Below are positions 43,291 to 51,465 of a stretch of DNA of 64,000 nt, piece after piece (positions within the stretch are counted from its first letter, which is position 1; the number at the start of each line of letters is the position of its first letter). Position numbers and translations under genes: made by a program. Origin of the DNA: Fibrobacter sp. (lineage in GTDB: Bacteria > Fibrobacterota > Fibrobacteria > Fibrobacterales > Fibrobacteraceae); assembly GCA_024398955.1 (NCBI GenBank), contig JAKSIG010000007.1:29570-93569 (forward strand), given 5' to 3'. The notes under the pieces are model-generated. The model was not told where the DNA came from. It worked only from the letters and a program-made list of their open reading frames with translations, and ran no database searches.

Positions 43291-45174
43291 ATGTTCGACT
43301 TAAATTCGTTTTTTGACGGGATGTCCAAGCAGCTTCTTCGTGGTGTTCACGCGAAGGCTTTTGGCCATAAGGGTCTTTTGAATAATGCTCTTATTCAGAG
43401 CGAGGCCTTGTCTTATTTTGATGATCGTAGGCGAGCTTCCGACTTGTTCAGCAAGATGGAACACTGGCAGCGCCGCTGTATCAGCTTGCTGTATAATAGC
43501 GGTTCACGAGGGCTGACTTTTAACGAGCTGCGCCTTACCGTTCCTGTTGGCAAGAACCGCGATCTTCAGAAGTTCCTGTTGGATATGTGTCGCGAATTTC
43601 TGCTGTGGCGCACTGGCTCTGGAAGCAATGCGGTCTATTTTGGCTTCTCCAATTTCTGGGGCTGCTTTGCCATGGCCGAAGAAATTGAATTCCCGCCTAG
43701 GGCGAAGTTCTCTAGCGTTCAGAATTTGCTGGACTGGCATATTTGCCTGGTGATGTCCTATGCCATGCGTAAGGAACTGAAGGTTAACACCAATGGTTCC
43801 ATCCATCGTCGCAGCTATCAGATTTGTGTAGATTCCTTTGCTGCTTCAAAGAAACTGTCCGATCGCGCGGCCGAAAATGAAGTTTCTTTCATCTTCAATT
43901 TCCTTACTGGCAATGGCTGGCTGGAACAGGAAGAATCCTTCCTTGTTCCTTCTGAAAAAGCATTGGACTTTATTCGCAAGAACGGTTTCCGTCTTCATCA
44001 GGATGTGGTCTCCTGGTGGCTGAAGGAGCGTTTCCGTGGAGACCGTAACCACTGCGTTCAACTGCTCAGGGTTCTGGAAACTCCCCGTACTGTCGCCGAT
44101 GCGTGCAGTCTTCTTTGGGTTTTGGACCCGAGCTTCCGCATGGTAGACAAGAACAAGGAGCTGCCTTGGGACTACCTGCCCCGTCCGCTTCGTGAATTGT
44201 GGCTCCTGGGGTTCGTGAAGTTCCAGATGGTAGATGGCAAGGTGGCTGGCGTCATGCTGGAGCAGTCCGGCAAGGATTGGGTAGAAACCTCCATCGCCTC
44301 GATTCCGGAACAGAACATTTCCTGCCTGCCCAACTTCGAGTTGATTGTTTCTACAGGAACTTCTCCCCGCGTACTCTTCACGTTGGCAAGCCTTTCCAAG
44401 GTGGAAAACGACGAAGTCTTCTTGCGCTTTTCCTTGAATCGCGAGACCTATATTCAGGGGCTTAAGAGCGGCTTGCCCGAAGCCGAAATAGAAAATTTCA
44501 AGAGCTGGATCAAGCCTCCCGAAAATGTTGCCTCTACCATTGCAGAGTGGAACGCTTCCTACTATGGAGCCAAGGTCCAGACCGTTCGTCTCCTGAAGAT
44601 CGAAGACCTGAAGGTCCTTGCGGAACTTTCTCGGTTCCCGCAGTTTATCGAAGCAACCGAAGAATACATTCCGGGATATGGTTTTATTTTAAAGCCGGAA
44701 CTGGAGCACAAGGCATTTGAAATCCTTGAAAATTACGGTTACTGCCCCTTCGTAGAAAAACACGACGTAAACCGCGCTCCCGCTCCTACAGAGGAATGGC
44801 GTAAGGACTTTGCCGTTGCCTGGCCGGAATCCAAGGCTCCGGATTATGAACTGAAGGACGATGCCGACGAGAATACTCTACAGTCTGCGCTCAACTCTAC
44901 CAAGTATGGCAGCAACTACCAGAAGCTGAGCACCTTTGACCTGGTAAAGGTGTTGCGCTATGCAAAGACTGTTGGTACCCTGGTTGGCGTCAAGGCCAAG
45001 GACCCCACTAAGCGCAATGCCAAGGAAGTTGAAAAAATCTTCACGGTCCATGCGCTAAAGCTGGCGAAGTCTCCGCAGGTAATCGAAATCCAGGTTTACG
45101 GCCAGGAGGAAAAGGAACTGCTGGACCTTTCCTTTATACAGGAAGTCAAGGTATTCAACCGCAAGGAACCTTAA
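43291..45174 (+). CDS. Helicase-associated (XPB/Ssl2-like) domain protein
   Basis: 627 residues, cytoplasmic, no signal. The C-terminal half (about 340-500) follows the helicase-C-associated domain of XPB/Ssl2-like bacterial proteins: NFELIVSTGTSPRVLFTLASL, FSLNRETYIQGLKSGL and NASYYGAKVQTVRLLKI. No Walker A or DExH motif is present, so it is not itself a helicase. The N-terminal half is winged-helix-like (GLTFNELRLTVPVGKNRDLQK). It follows the DinG-like gene but has its own promoter box. It may act with a helicase or in regulation; uncertain. Confidence 0.65.
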   Translation: MFDLNSFFDGMSKQLLRGVHAKAFGHKGLLNNALIQSEALSYFDDRRRASDLFSKMEHWQRRCISLLYNSGSRGLTFNELRLTVPVGKNRDLQKFLLDMCREFLLWRTGSGSNAVYFGFSNFWGCFAMAEEIEFPPRAKFSSVQNLLDWHICLVMSYAMRKELKVNTNGSIHRRSYQICVDSFAASKKLSDRAAENEVSFIFNFLTGNGWLEQEESFLVPSEKALDFIRKNGFRLHQDVVSWWLKERFRGDRNHCVQLLRVLETPRTVADACSLLWVLDPSFRMVDKNKELPWDYLPRPLRELWLLGFVKFQMVDGKVAGVMLEQSGKDWVETSIASIPEQNISCLPNFELIVSTGTSPRVLFTLASLSKVENDEVFLRFSLNRETYIQGLKSGLPEAEIENFKSWIKPPENVASTIAEWNASYYGAKVQTVRLLKIEDLKVLAELSRFPQFIEATEEYIPGYGFILKPELEHKAFEILENYGYCPFVEKHDVNRAPAPTEEWRKDFAVAWPESKAPDYELKDDADENTLQSALNSTKYGSNYQKLSTFDLVKVLRYAKTVGTLVGVKAKDPTKRNAKEVEKIFTVHALKLAKSPQVIEIQVYGQEEKELLDLSFIQEVKVFNRKEP

Positions 45175-45206
45175 GCGTAGGGCTGCCCTATGGAGCGGCG
45201 TTTGCC

Positions 45207-45725
45207 CTAGGGCAAGGTCTGGGCGAAGCCTGCGATGTCGATCAGTTCCTCTAGACTGAATTCGTCTATGTAGGCTTCCATGTTGCGGTCTTCGTCACCG
45301 AAATTTACCTGATACCAGAAGGTGGGCATATCGTTTCGGGCCCGGTCTCCAATGTAGATCGGGTCCTTTCTGTAGTCGTGGGCGAAGTTTAGGCGGTGGC
45401 CGTCGGTACCGTGGCAGGCTCTGCAGTTCTGGTAGAAGAGTTTTTTGCCCCGTTCGATGTTGGCGCCCTTGATTTTTCCGTCGGGGCCAAGGAGCTTGTA
45501 TACCAGCAGGGCCATACGGGCATCTTCACGAGTCAAGGTGTCTCCTTCGGAACCTGGGGCGGGGGCGTTCTGGGGCGCAGCAGCCTGCGCAGCCTTGTAG
45601 GCGGCTTCCTGTCGGGCGGCATCCCGAAGGGTATCTTCTGCCGAAACGGGCAATGCGGAAATCCCAAGCAGCAAGCCGTATGCTGCCAGGATTGTAATCG
45701 CGCCTGTAATCTTGTTTACGCCCAT
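45207..45725 (-). CDS. Small periplasmic cytochrome c
   Basis: 172 residues from the ATG at 45725 (minus strand); the TTG further out is not needed. Signal peptide to about 29 (PVSAE). An Ala/Gln/Pro linker precedes one cytochrome c domain with the heme motif CRACH (101-105) and a likely axial Met133 in NDMPTFW. The start lies 7 nt after TAAATT with no ribosome-binding site. A c-type heme needs a maturation system that is not in this window. A single-heme electron carrier in an otherwise fermentative-looking genome is notable. Confidence 0.88.
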   Translation of the reverse strand: MGVNKITGAITILAAYGLLLGISALPVSAEDTLRDAARQEAAYKAAQAAAPQNAPAPGSEGDTLTREDARMALLVYKLLGPDGKIKGANIERGKKLFYQNCRACHGTDGHRLNFAHDYRKDPIYIGDRARNDMPTFWYQVNFGDEDRNMEAYIDEFSLEELIDIAGFAQTLP

Positions 45726-45732
45726 AAACAAC

Positions 45733-45738
45733 AATTTA
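45733..45738 (-). promoter_or_regulatory. TAAATT box 7 nt before ATG (leaderless candidate)
   Basis: On the minus strand TAAATT is followed by GTTGTTT and then the cytochrome ATG. No Shine-Dalgarno sequence. Confidence 0.5.
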
Positions 45739-45771
45739 GCAAGGCGCAGACGAAAGCGGTAAACCTTTTAC

Positions 45772-45777
45772 TATAAT
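45772..45777 (+). promoter_or_regulatory. TATAAT box 7 nt before ATG (leaderless candidate)
   Basis: TATAAT is followed by seven Ts and the ATG at 45785. The 59 bp between this ATG and the divergent cytochrome start hold both promoters. Confidence 0.5.
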
Positions 45778-45784
45778 TTTTTTT

Positions 45785-46891
45785 ATGAGACATAGTCAAT
45801 ACATTAAATGCGGGGCTTTTTGTCTGGCCCTACTTTCTTTGGTAACAAGCCCCTTGGGCAAGGAAAACGTTGTGAAGGCTCTTTCTGAAAATCTTCTCTA
45901 CAGTGGCCGCTGGGAAATCCAGCAGGACTATAGCAGAACAAGCGCTCCCGCTGCCATGGTACAGTTCAATGCCTCGGCCAAGTCCCTTGAATTTGATGTG
46001 GAAGGGGAGGCTCGATTCCGCATTGATGAAGATGGCAAGGAAATCGCCCAGTTCATCAGCGGCGGCCGTAAGGTCCATAAGGTAAAAGTATCCGGCGACG
46101 GCGAAATGCACCGCTACCGCCTTATCAAGGTAAGCGAAAGTAATCCTGGATTCGCCAAGGTCTATGGCATATCTCTGGACAAGTCCGGAAAGTTTGGTTC
46201 TACTCCCAAGCATACCAACAGGCGTATCGAGTTTATTGGCGATTCCTTTACTGTTGGCTATGGCTGCGAAGGGCAGCTTGGCGATGCCGATGACCTGGTC
46301 TTTATCAAGACGAACGCTTCCAAGAGTTTTGCCTTCCTGTTGGCCGATGGATTTAAGGCCGATTTTCAGGTGAACGCCTTTAGTGGCCGAGGACTGGTCC
46401 GTAATTACGACAACATTGTTCCGGAGTGGAAGGTCCCTCGCCTTTACGAATATGTTGTTCCCGGTGGAGCGCCTTCCGATTTGGAAAAGGGCTTGCCCGA
46501 TGGTGGTCTTAAGTATGATCTTGATTCCTTCCACCCTCAGGTTGTAGTGGTGTTCATCGGTATTAACGACTTCCAGGGAAACCCTCCCTATGGCGACAAG
46601 AAGGAATTTGCAAAAGCCTATACGGATCTTCTAAACAGACTGCGCTCCGCTCATGCGGGTGTCAAGTTCCTGCTGGTTTCTACCAAGATTTGGCCGAATG
46701 ACGATTTGACTCCTACCGTAAAGGCCATTTATCAGGCCGAACTGGATGCGGGGCGCAAGGACGTCGAATTTGTGGAAGTCCATACCGAAAATACCGCTCT
46801 TCACGGTCACCCCTCGGAACGTTCCCAGTCTGACCTGGCTCAGACCTTGCGTCCGCTGGTTGCCCGGTTGGGAGGCTGGCTTTCTCGCTAG
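45785..46891 (+). CDS. CE2-like SGNH carbohydrate esterase
   Basis: 368 residues. Signal peptide to about 25. An N-terminal jelly-roll domain (about 38-135) is followed by an SGNH hydrolase: FIGDSFTVGYG (Ser154), a Gly/Asn block in FIGINDFQG, and a C-terminal His in HGHPS. This two-domain order is that of CE2 acetyl esterases, which remove acetyl groups from xylan or glucomannan. It is secreted, probably periplasmic or surface. The CE2 catalytic Asp is not obvious, and many CE2 enzymes work with a Ser-His dyad. Confidence 0.82.
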   Translation: MRHSQYIKCGAFCLALLSLVTSPLGKENVVKALSENLLYSGRWEIQQDYSRTSAPAAMVQFNASAKSLEFDVEGEARFRIDEDGKEIAQFISGGRKVHKVKVSGDGEMHRYRLIKVSESNPGFAKVYGISLDKSGKFGSTPKHTNRRIEFIGDSFTVGYGCEGQLGDADDLVFIKTNASKSFAFLLADGFKADFQVNAFSGRGLVRNYDNIVPEWKVPRLYEYVVPGGAPSDLEKGLPDGGLKYDLDSFHPQVVVVFIGINDFQGNPPYGDKKEFAKAYTDLLNRLRSAHAGVKFLLVSTKIWPNDDLTPTVKAIYQAELDAGRKDVEFVEVHTENTALHGHPSERSQSDLAQTLRPLVARLGGWLSR

Positions 46892-46991
46892 ATCTTGTTG
46901 AAAAAAGTCTGGGGCCTTCCGCTATTTATGTAAAGAATGTAAAACGGCACTGGATTCAGGGTCAAAGGGTCCTCCAGAGTAGTCTTTTTTA

Positions 46992-46997
46992 TATATT
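46992..46997 (+). promoter_or_regulatory. Candidate TATATT promoter box
   Basis: TATATT 32 nt before the ATG at 47030, giving a leader of about 25 nt that contains GGAGAT. Confidence 0.45.
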
Positions 46998-47029
46998 TAT
47001 CGGAGATAAGTCCCTAATCTAGGTTACCA

Positions 47030-48358
47030 ATGTCCAGGTTTTTTGAAAAGATTTACGTGCTTTTCAGGATGAACATCCTGATTTTTGTGTTGTTGGCCTT
47101 GACTGCCATTGCTCTTTTCGCGTACGAAAATGGGCTAGACAACATTGAGTTCCTGAATCTTTCCGATTTCCCTTATGTGATTGCGGAATCCGATTCCATG
47201 GATGGCGGTGGTTCTGCCGTAAAGCTGTCCCGTACCGATTCCTCCATCATTATGGACTATGAACTCCGTGAAGGCTATGCTTACCCTTACGCTGGCGTCA
47301 AGATTTTCCTTGGCGATGGCAAGGTTCGCGGTAAGGACCTTTCCAAGTTCGATAGCATTTTCGTGTGGGTAAAGCCCCGTGGCGAAGGCTCTGTGCGTCT
47401 TTACATGCGCGGCTACGACGAAGCCATCTACCGCGATGGCGACGAAACCTCGCTGAAGTTTAACGAGATCGAATTCTTCCCCCTGAACGAAACCTATCCG
47501 GCTGTGTTCGTTCCTCAGGAATTCCGTGTGGCTGGCTGGTGGGTCGCCCAGAACGAAGTGGATGTGCATAAGGCCCGTGTCGACCTTTCCAACATCCCCC
47601 TCATTGAAATCCAGACCGGTACCAATGCTCCCCTGGGCTATGGAACCCTTGAAATCCGCGGCCTTTGCTTTAAGGGCAAGAAGATTGCCAAGGAAGACCT
47701 GACCACCGGCATCGTAGGGGTGTGGTTCGTTACATTCTTCATGATTCTTGTAATCCGCTTCTTTGATTACAGCCGTGAACGTGCTGCCGCCAAGAAGAAG
47801 CGCGAAGAACTGGAAAAGAACCTGCAGGCCCTTGAAATCGAAAAGTCTGAATATGAAAGATCCAGCAAGGAAGACCCGCTGACTGGCTGCCTTAACCGTG
47901 CAGGCTTCAGCAGTATCCTGATGCGTGAACAGGAAAACCTGGTCAAGAACGACAGCCCCGTTTCCTTCGTGATTCTGGACATTGACCACTTCAAGGATGT
48001 GAATGACACCTACGGCCACAACGTGGGTGACGAAGTCCTGGTAAACCTGTGCAAGCTGATCCAGAGCAAGATCCGCAATACCGACGCCCTGGTTCGCTGG
48101 GGTGGCGAGGAATTCGTGATTCTCTGCAGCGATACGCCCATCCAGAATGCCCAGTTCCTGGCCGAAAAGCTTCGTATGGCTATCGAAAGTACCCAGCTGA
48201 TTAAGCAGCAGCAGATTACCTGCTCCTTCGGTATTGCCGAAATGATTGCTGGCGAAGATCCCAAGCGCCTGTTTGAACGCGCCGACAAGGCTCTGTATGC
48301 CTCCAAGGAAAATGGCCGTAACAGGGTTACAAGCGCCACCTTCAAGCGCTCACGTTAG
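47030..48358 (+). CDS. Diguanylate cyclase with carbohydrate-binding-like periplasmic sensor
   Basis: 442 residues. Two membrane helices (about 14-30 and 228-246) enclose a periplasmic beta-sandwich whose pattern (YPYAGVKIFLG, FDSIFVWVKPRGEGSVRLYM, NIPLIEIQTG, GTLEIRGLCF) resembles CBM11/galactose-binding modules. After a coiled-coil comes a GGDEF domain: DPLTGCLNRAGF, DIDHFKDVNDTYGHNVGDE and the active motif GGEEF (358-362). No RxxD inhibitory site is seen just before GGEEF. It should make c-di-GMP in response to a periplasmic ligand, possibly a sugar. It sits next to a CE2-like esterase. Confidence 0.85.
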   Translation: MSRFFEKIYVLFRMNILIFVLLALTAIALFAYENGLDNIEFLNLSDFPYVIAESDSMDGGGSAVKLSRTDSSIIMDYELREGYAYPYAGVKIFLGDGKVRGKDLSKFDSIFVWVKPRGEGSVRLYMRGYDEAIYRDGDETSLKFNEIEFFPLNETYPAVFVPQEFRVAGWWVAQNEVDVHKARVDLSNIPLIEIQTGTNAPLGYGTLEIRGLCFKGKKIAKEDLTTGIVGVWFVTFFMILVIRFFDYSRERAAAKKKREELEKNLQALEIEKSEYERSSKEDPLTGCLNRAGFSSILMREQENLVKNDSPVSFVILDIDHFKDVNDTYGHNVGDEVLVNLCKLIQSKIRNTDALVRWGGEEFVILCSDTPIQNAQFLAEKLRMAIESTQLIKQQQITCSFGIAEMIAGEDPKRLFERADKALYASKENGRNRVTSATFKRSR

Positions 48359-48362
48359 TGCT

Positions 48363-48782
48363 ATGATACGCTCGGCCTTTGTTTCTAAGGCGCTTGTGGC
48401 GTTTCGTTTGACTCCCCTGGGAGTTCTGTTGCTTTGCTTTGTTCTTGGCGGTTGTGCCAAGAAGGAGCTGGAGGTGGATTTCCGCCCCCTCCAGATCCGT
48501 TGGATGCCCCTTCCTGGCGAAACCGATGAATCCATGCCCACTAAGGACAACTGCGTCGTGCGCCTTACCGCACAACTTATGGGGGAGGAACCGGTTCAGG
48601 CTTCCCCTGTAGAGGATCTTGCCTACAATGTTGCCTACGGAAAGTCCAAGGAACAGCCCGAAGCCCTTTATTTTACAGGAGTCTGTGATGATTCCAGCCG
48701 GAAATCGGCCCCAGAATGCAAATGGACGGCACTTTGCGACAAGGACCTTAAGGTTGTTGTAAAGTTTCACAACGGAGATTAA
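48363..48782 (+). CDS. Small lipoprotein
   Basis: 139 residues from the ATG at 48363, 4 bp after the GGDEF stop; upstream in-frame codons lie inside that gene. Lipobox LGGC. The mature part has four Cys (DNCVV, GVCDD, PECKW, ALCDK) and no known family. Probably co-transcribed with the diguanylate cyclase and possibly its envelope partner. Confidence 0.62.
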   Translation: MIRSAFVSKALVAFRLTPLGVLLLCFVLGGCAKKELEVDFRPLQIRWMPLPGETDESMPTKDNCVVRLTAQLMGEEPVQASPVEDLAYNVAYGKSKEQPEALYFTGVCDDSSRKSAPECKWTALCDKDLKVVVKFHNGD

Positions 48783-48815
48783 TCCTTAGTTGTGGTTATT
48801 TTAAACCTGCTGATT

Positions 48816-48821
48816 TATTTT
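48816..48821 (+). promoter_or_regulatory. TATTTT box 7 nt before ATG (leaderless candidate)
   Basis: TATTTT, then TATTTAC, then the ATG at 48829. It fits TAnnTT and lacks a Shine-Dalgarno sequence. Confidence 0.4.
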
Positions 48822-48828
48822 TATTTAC

Positions 48829-49665
48829 ATGAAGCAGATTTTTGAGTATACAGACTACCGCGAGTGGTTACGGGATGCGTTTGACGACTTTAAGCAGCGT
48901 AAAACTGTGATTTCATGGCGTTATATGGCCATGAAGATGGGTGCCGACCCCGGAAATTTGCTTCGAGTGTCTCAGGGCAAGATTCACCTGTCGACGGCTC
49001 TGATCGAACCTGCCGCCCAGTTCTTTGAGCTGGACGAGAAGGAAACCGCCTACTGGACCGAGATGGTCTTTTTTGGACGCGCCAAGACCGATAACGAGGC
49101 CTTGCAGCATTACGAACGTATGCAGGCCCTGAAGGGTGTGTCGCTGAAGCTTCTGCAGAAGAAGGAACTTGAATTCTATAGGCACTGGTACTATAACGCC
49201 ATTCGCTCCATTATTGGCATTTGCAGGTTCAAGGATGACTACCAGGGGCTGGCCGAATGCTGCACCCCGCAGATTACCGAGACCGAGGCAAGGTCTGCAG
49301 TACAGCTCCTTCATGAATTGAACATGATTTCTACGGATCGCGACGGATTCTGGAAGGTGAATGATACCTTTGTAAGTACCGGTGGAAACTGGCGGTCGGC
49401 TGCAGTTCGACAGTTCCAGAAGGATACCGTGGCCCTGGCTGGCGAGTCCCTGGAACGCCATGCGCCCCATTTGAGGGATATCAGTACCGTCACCATGACC
49501 TTCAATATGGATGATATCCAGTTGATTCGCGAAAAGATTAACGAGTTCCGTACGGATTTACTACGTTTATCACAGGAAGGGTCTGGAGATAACACTGTGT
49601 TCCAGCTGAACATCCAGTTGTTCCCCCTTGCATTTGTAAAACCGCTGCAGGAGAAGGAAAAATGA
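48829..49665 (+). CDS. TIGR02147-family regulator
   Basis: 278 residues, no signal. The opening FEYTDYREWLRDAFDDFKQ, then WRYMAMKMGADPGNLLRVSQGK (helix-turn-helix-like) and the long helical C-terminus are characteristic of TIGR02147 proteins, a paralogous family expanded in Fibrobacter. Members are predicted DNA-binding regulators with no settled role. It overlaps the following lipoprotein gene by 4 bp (ATGA), so the two are translated together. That suggests regulation of, or by, the neighbouring surface lipoprotein. Its own start may be leaderless. Confidence 0.85.
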   Translation: MKQIFEYTDYREWLRDAFDDFKQRKTVISWRYMAMKMGADPGNLLRVSQGKIHLSTALIEPAAQFFELDEKETAYWTEMVFFGRAKTDNEALQHYERMQALKGVSLKLLQKKELEFYRHWYYNAIRSIIGICRFKDDYQGLAECCTPQITETEARSAVQLLHELNMISTDRDGFWKVNDTFVSTGGNWRSAAVRQFQKDTVALAGESLERHAPHLRDISTVTMTFNMDDIQLIREKINEFRTDLLRLSQEGSGDNTVFQLNIQLFPLAFVKPLQEKEK

Positions 49666-51398
49666 AAAGGCGTTTGCTGAAAGATTTTCTTTTGCCGATG
49701 TCGCTGCCCTTGGCGGCGCCGTTCTTTGCCTGCATGCTGTCTTCCTGCTCTGATAGCGGGAACGATGTGGCTGGTGGCCCTGGCAGCATTACTACAAACG
49801 GTATTGTGGCCTGCGTTGGTGGCACTGCCGTGCCTAATGCAAGAGTTTCGCTGCGTAAGGTCGACTACGAGGCTCCTGAGGCCGACGAGGAGTTCCTTAT
49901 CGTGGGTAATGCCGACGTGGTTACCGACAGCGAGGGTCGATTTGATGTAGATGTTCCCGACCAGGGTGAATTCCGCCTGACAGTGGCTCACGATGGCATC
50001 GCCTTCTCCAGGATTGTTTCTACCGAAAGCTATGCAAAGCTGGATTCCGTAGAGCTTGAAGCCACCGCTACGGTAACGGGTGTGGCTGACGTGCCCGAGG
50101 GAAGCAAGTCTATTTGGGTAGGTGTCATGGGTACCGATGTGCTGGTGCGTTCTGACTCCAATGGCGTGTTCGTGATTCCTGCCATGCCTGCAAATGATTC
50201 CTTGCAGTTGTATTTCATGGATGAAGATTACGGTGTCGAACTGGAACGTCAGTCTGTGTTTGTGGCTCCTTATGAACAGGTGCTGTACAACTACAAGACG
50301 CCGGTTGCTATCGATACTGTTGAAAGGAGGGACTCCGTTGAGGTTCCTGCGGACACGACTCCCAAGGTTACCGTATTGCTGCAGAGCGGCGAGCCTGCGG
50401 CCTATGCGACTGTCGCCCTGAGGGCAAGTGATGCTAAGGTTGGCAACGCAAGCGTCCGGAACGCCATGGTTGTTGCGGACATGCACGCCGATGAGAATGG
50501 CCAGTTTGTAATGGAATGGCCGGAATCCGGCGAGTACCGGCTGACGGTAACGTCTGCAGGTTTATCTTACTCCGGAATTTATGCGGCGGAGGATTTGCCT
50601 GTAGAAGGTACCTTGACGTTGCGTCCCTCTGTAAAGATTTCCAGCAATGTCTCTCTCAAGAGCGACGAAGAATTTGCATGGGTCGGCGTTTATGGTCTTG
50701 ACGAGTTCGTAAAGACGGACGCTTCTGGAGCCTATGTGCTGCCGACTCTTCCGGCGAATGACTCTCTCGGTATTTACTTTGTTCATAAAGACAGCTCTGG
50801 AATTTTTGCAGAGCTGAATGTAAGGACTGCCGAAAAGGACTCCTCCTTTAAGCCCTCTATGCTGCTGTTTGATTTTGAAGAAGACAGTGAAAACTGGTAC
50901 ATGAGCGTGGATACCCTCTGGAAGGGGTCAACCTATTACACCAATGCCGGTAAAAACGATACCGACCACTTGATGAAGAATCACTTGCAGCTGGATTCTG
51001 CCCGTGGCTCCATGGTGTTCCATGCCAAGTACCATGTGGCTTTTGATCCCTATGCCTGGGTTCTTTTGGGAACTCGTCTCGAAGAGACTCTGAACCTTTC
51101 CCTGTTAGATTCCATTGAATTCTATGCCAAGGGCAACGGTGACATCAGGCTGACTCTCGAGAACTGGGAAAACTACGAAAAAGCGACCAAGGCGGCTTCT
51201 GACTGGGTGGCCCTGGATTCTGTCTGGACCCGTTATGTATTTACGCCCGACGACCTGTGTATCAATGGTCTCGAAAAGAAGGATTGCAAGGCTGCTTGGG
51301 GTACCGTTAAGGGTGACGTGAAGCAGATTCATATCTTCCCAAATAGCGGAAACGAGTTCTATGTAGATGATATCAAGCTGTATGGCGCGCTTTATTAA
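49662..51398 (+). CDS. Lipoprotein with two regulatory-like repeats and CBM-like C-terminus
   Basis: 578 residues. Lipobox LSSC (about Cys29). Two similar units of about 160-190 residues each combine a carboxypeptidase-regulatory-like fold (GRFDVDVPDQGEFRLTV and GQFVMEWPESGEYRLTV) with WVGVMGTDVLV/WVGVYGLDEFV and PAMPANDSLQLYF/PTLPANDSLGIYF, an internal duplication. The last 185 residues (LFDFEEDSENWYMSV to FYVDDIKLYG) resemble a CBM11/galactose-binding domain. Likely an outer-membrane, sugar-binding surface lipoprotein. It is coupled to the TIGR02147 regulator and ended by a terminator. Confidence 0.78.
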   Translation: MKRRLLKDFLLPMSLPLAAPFFACMLSSCSDSGNDVAGGPGSITTNGIVACVGGTAVPNARVSLRKVDYEAPEADEEFLIVGNADVVTDSEGRFDVDVPDQGEFRLTVAHDGIAFSRIVSTESYAKLDSVELEATATVTGVADVPEGSKSIWVGVMGTDVLVRSDSNGVFVIPAMPANDSLQLYFMDEDYGVELERQSVFVAPYEQVLYNYKTPVAIDTVERRDSVEVPADTTPKVTVLLQSGEPAAYATVALRASDAKVGNASVRNAMVVADMHADENGQFVMEWPESGEYRLTVTSAGLSYSGIYAAEDLPVEGTLTLRPSVKISSNVSLKSDEEFAWVGVYGLDEFVKTDASGAYVLPTLPANDSLGIYFVHKDSSGIFAELNVRTAEKDSSFKPSMLLFDFEEDSENWYMSVDTLWKGSTYYTNAGKNDTDHLMKNHLQLDSARGSMVFHAKYHVAFDPYAWVLLGTRLEETLNLSLLDSIEFYAKGNGDIRLTLENWENYEKATKAASDWVALDSVWTRYVFTPDDLCINGLEKKDCKAAWGTVKGDVKQIHIFPNSGNEFYVDDIKLYGALY

Positions 51399-51419
51399 GT
51401 AAACAGAACCTTTTAGTTG

Positions 51420-51449
51420 AAAGGTCCCCTATGGCGGGGCCTTTTTTTA
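51420..51449 (+). terminator. Intrinsic terminator after the 49662 gene
   Basis: GGTCCC (51423-51428) pairs with GGGGCC (51436-51441), flanked by A and T tracts; seven Ts follow. The next promoter box begins within 5 nt. Confidence 0.82.
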
Positions 51450-51451
51450 TG

Positions 51452-51459
51452 TAAATTTG
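51452..51459 (+). promoter_or_regulatory. TAAATTTG box before ispA (leaderless candidate)
   Basis: Exact TAnnTTTG; the ATG at 51466 lies 8 nt after TAAATT. The transcript would begin at or one base before the ATG. Confidence 0.5.
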
Positions 51460-51465
51460 GGAAAT

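Noticed and set aside
45202..45215. TTGCCCTAGGGCAA palindrome as an operator
   Set aside because: It lies over the cytochrome stop codon between convergent genes, so an operator role is unlikely; no T-run for a terminator.
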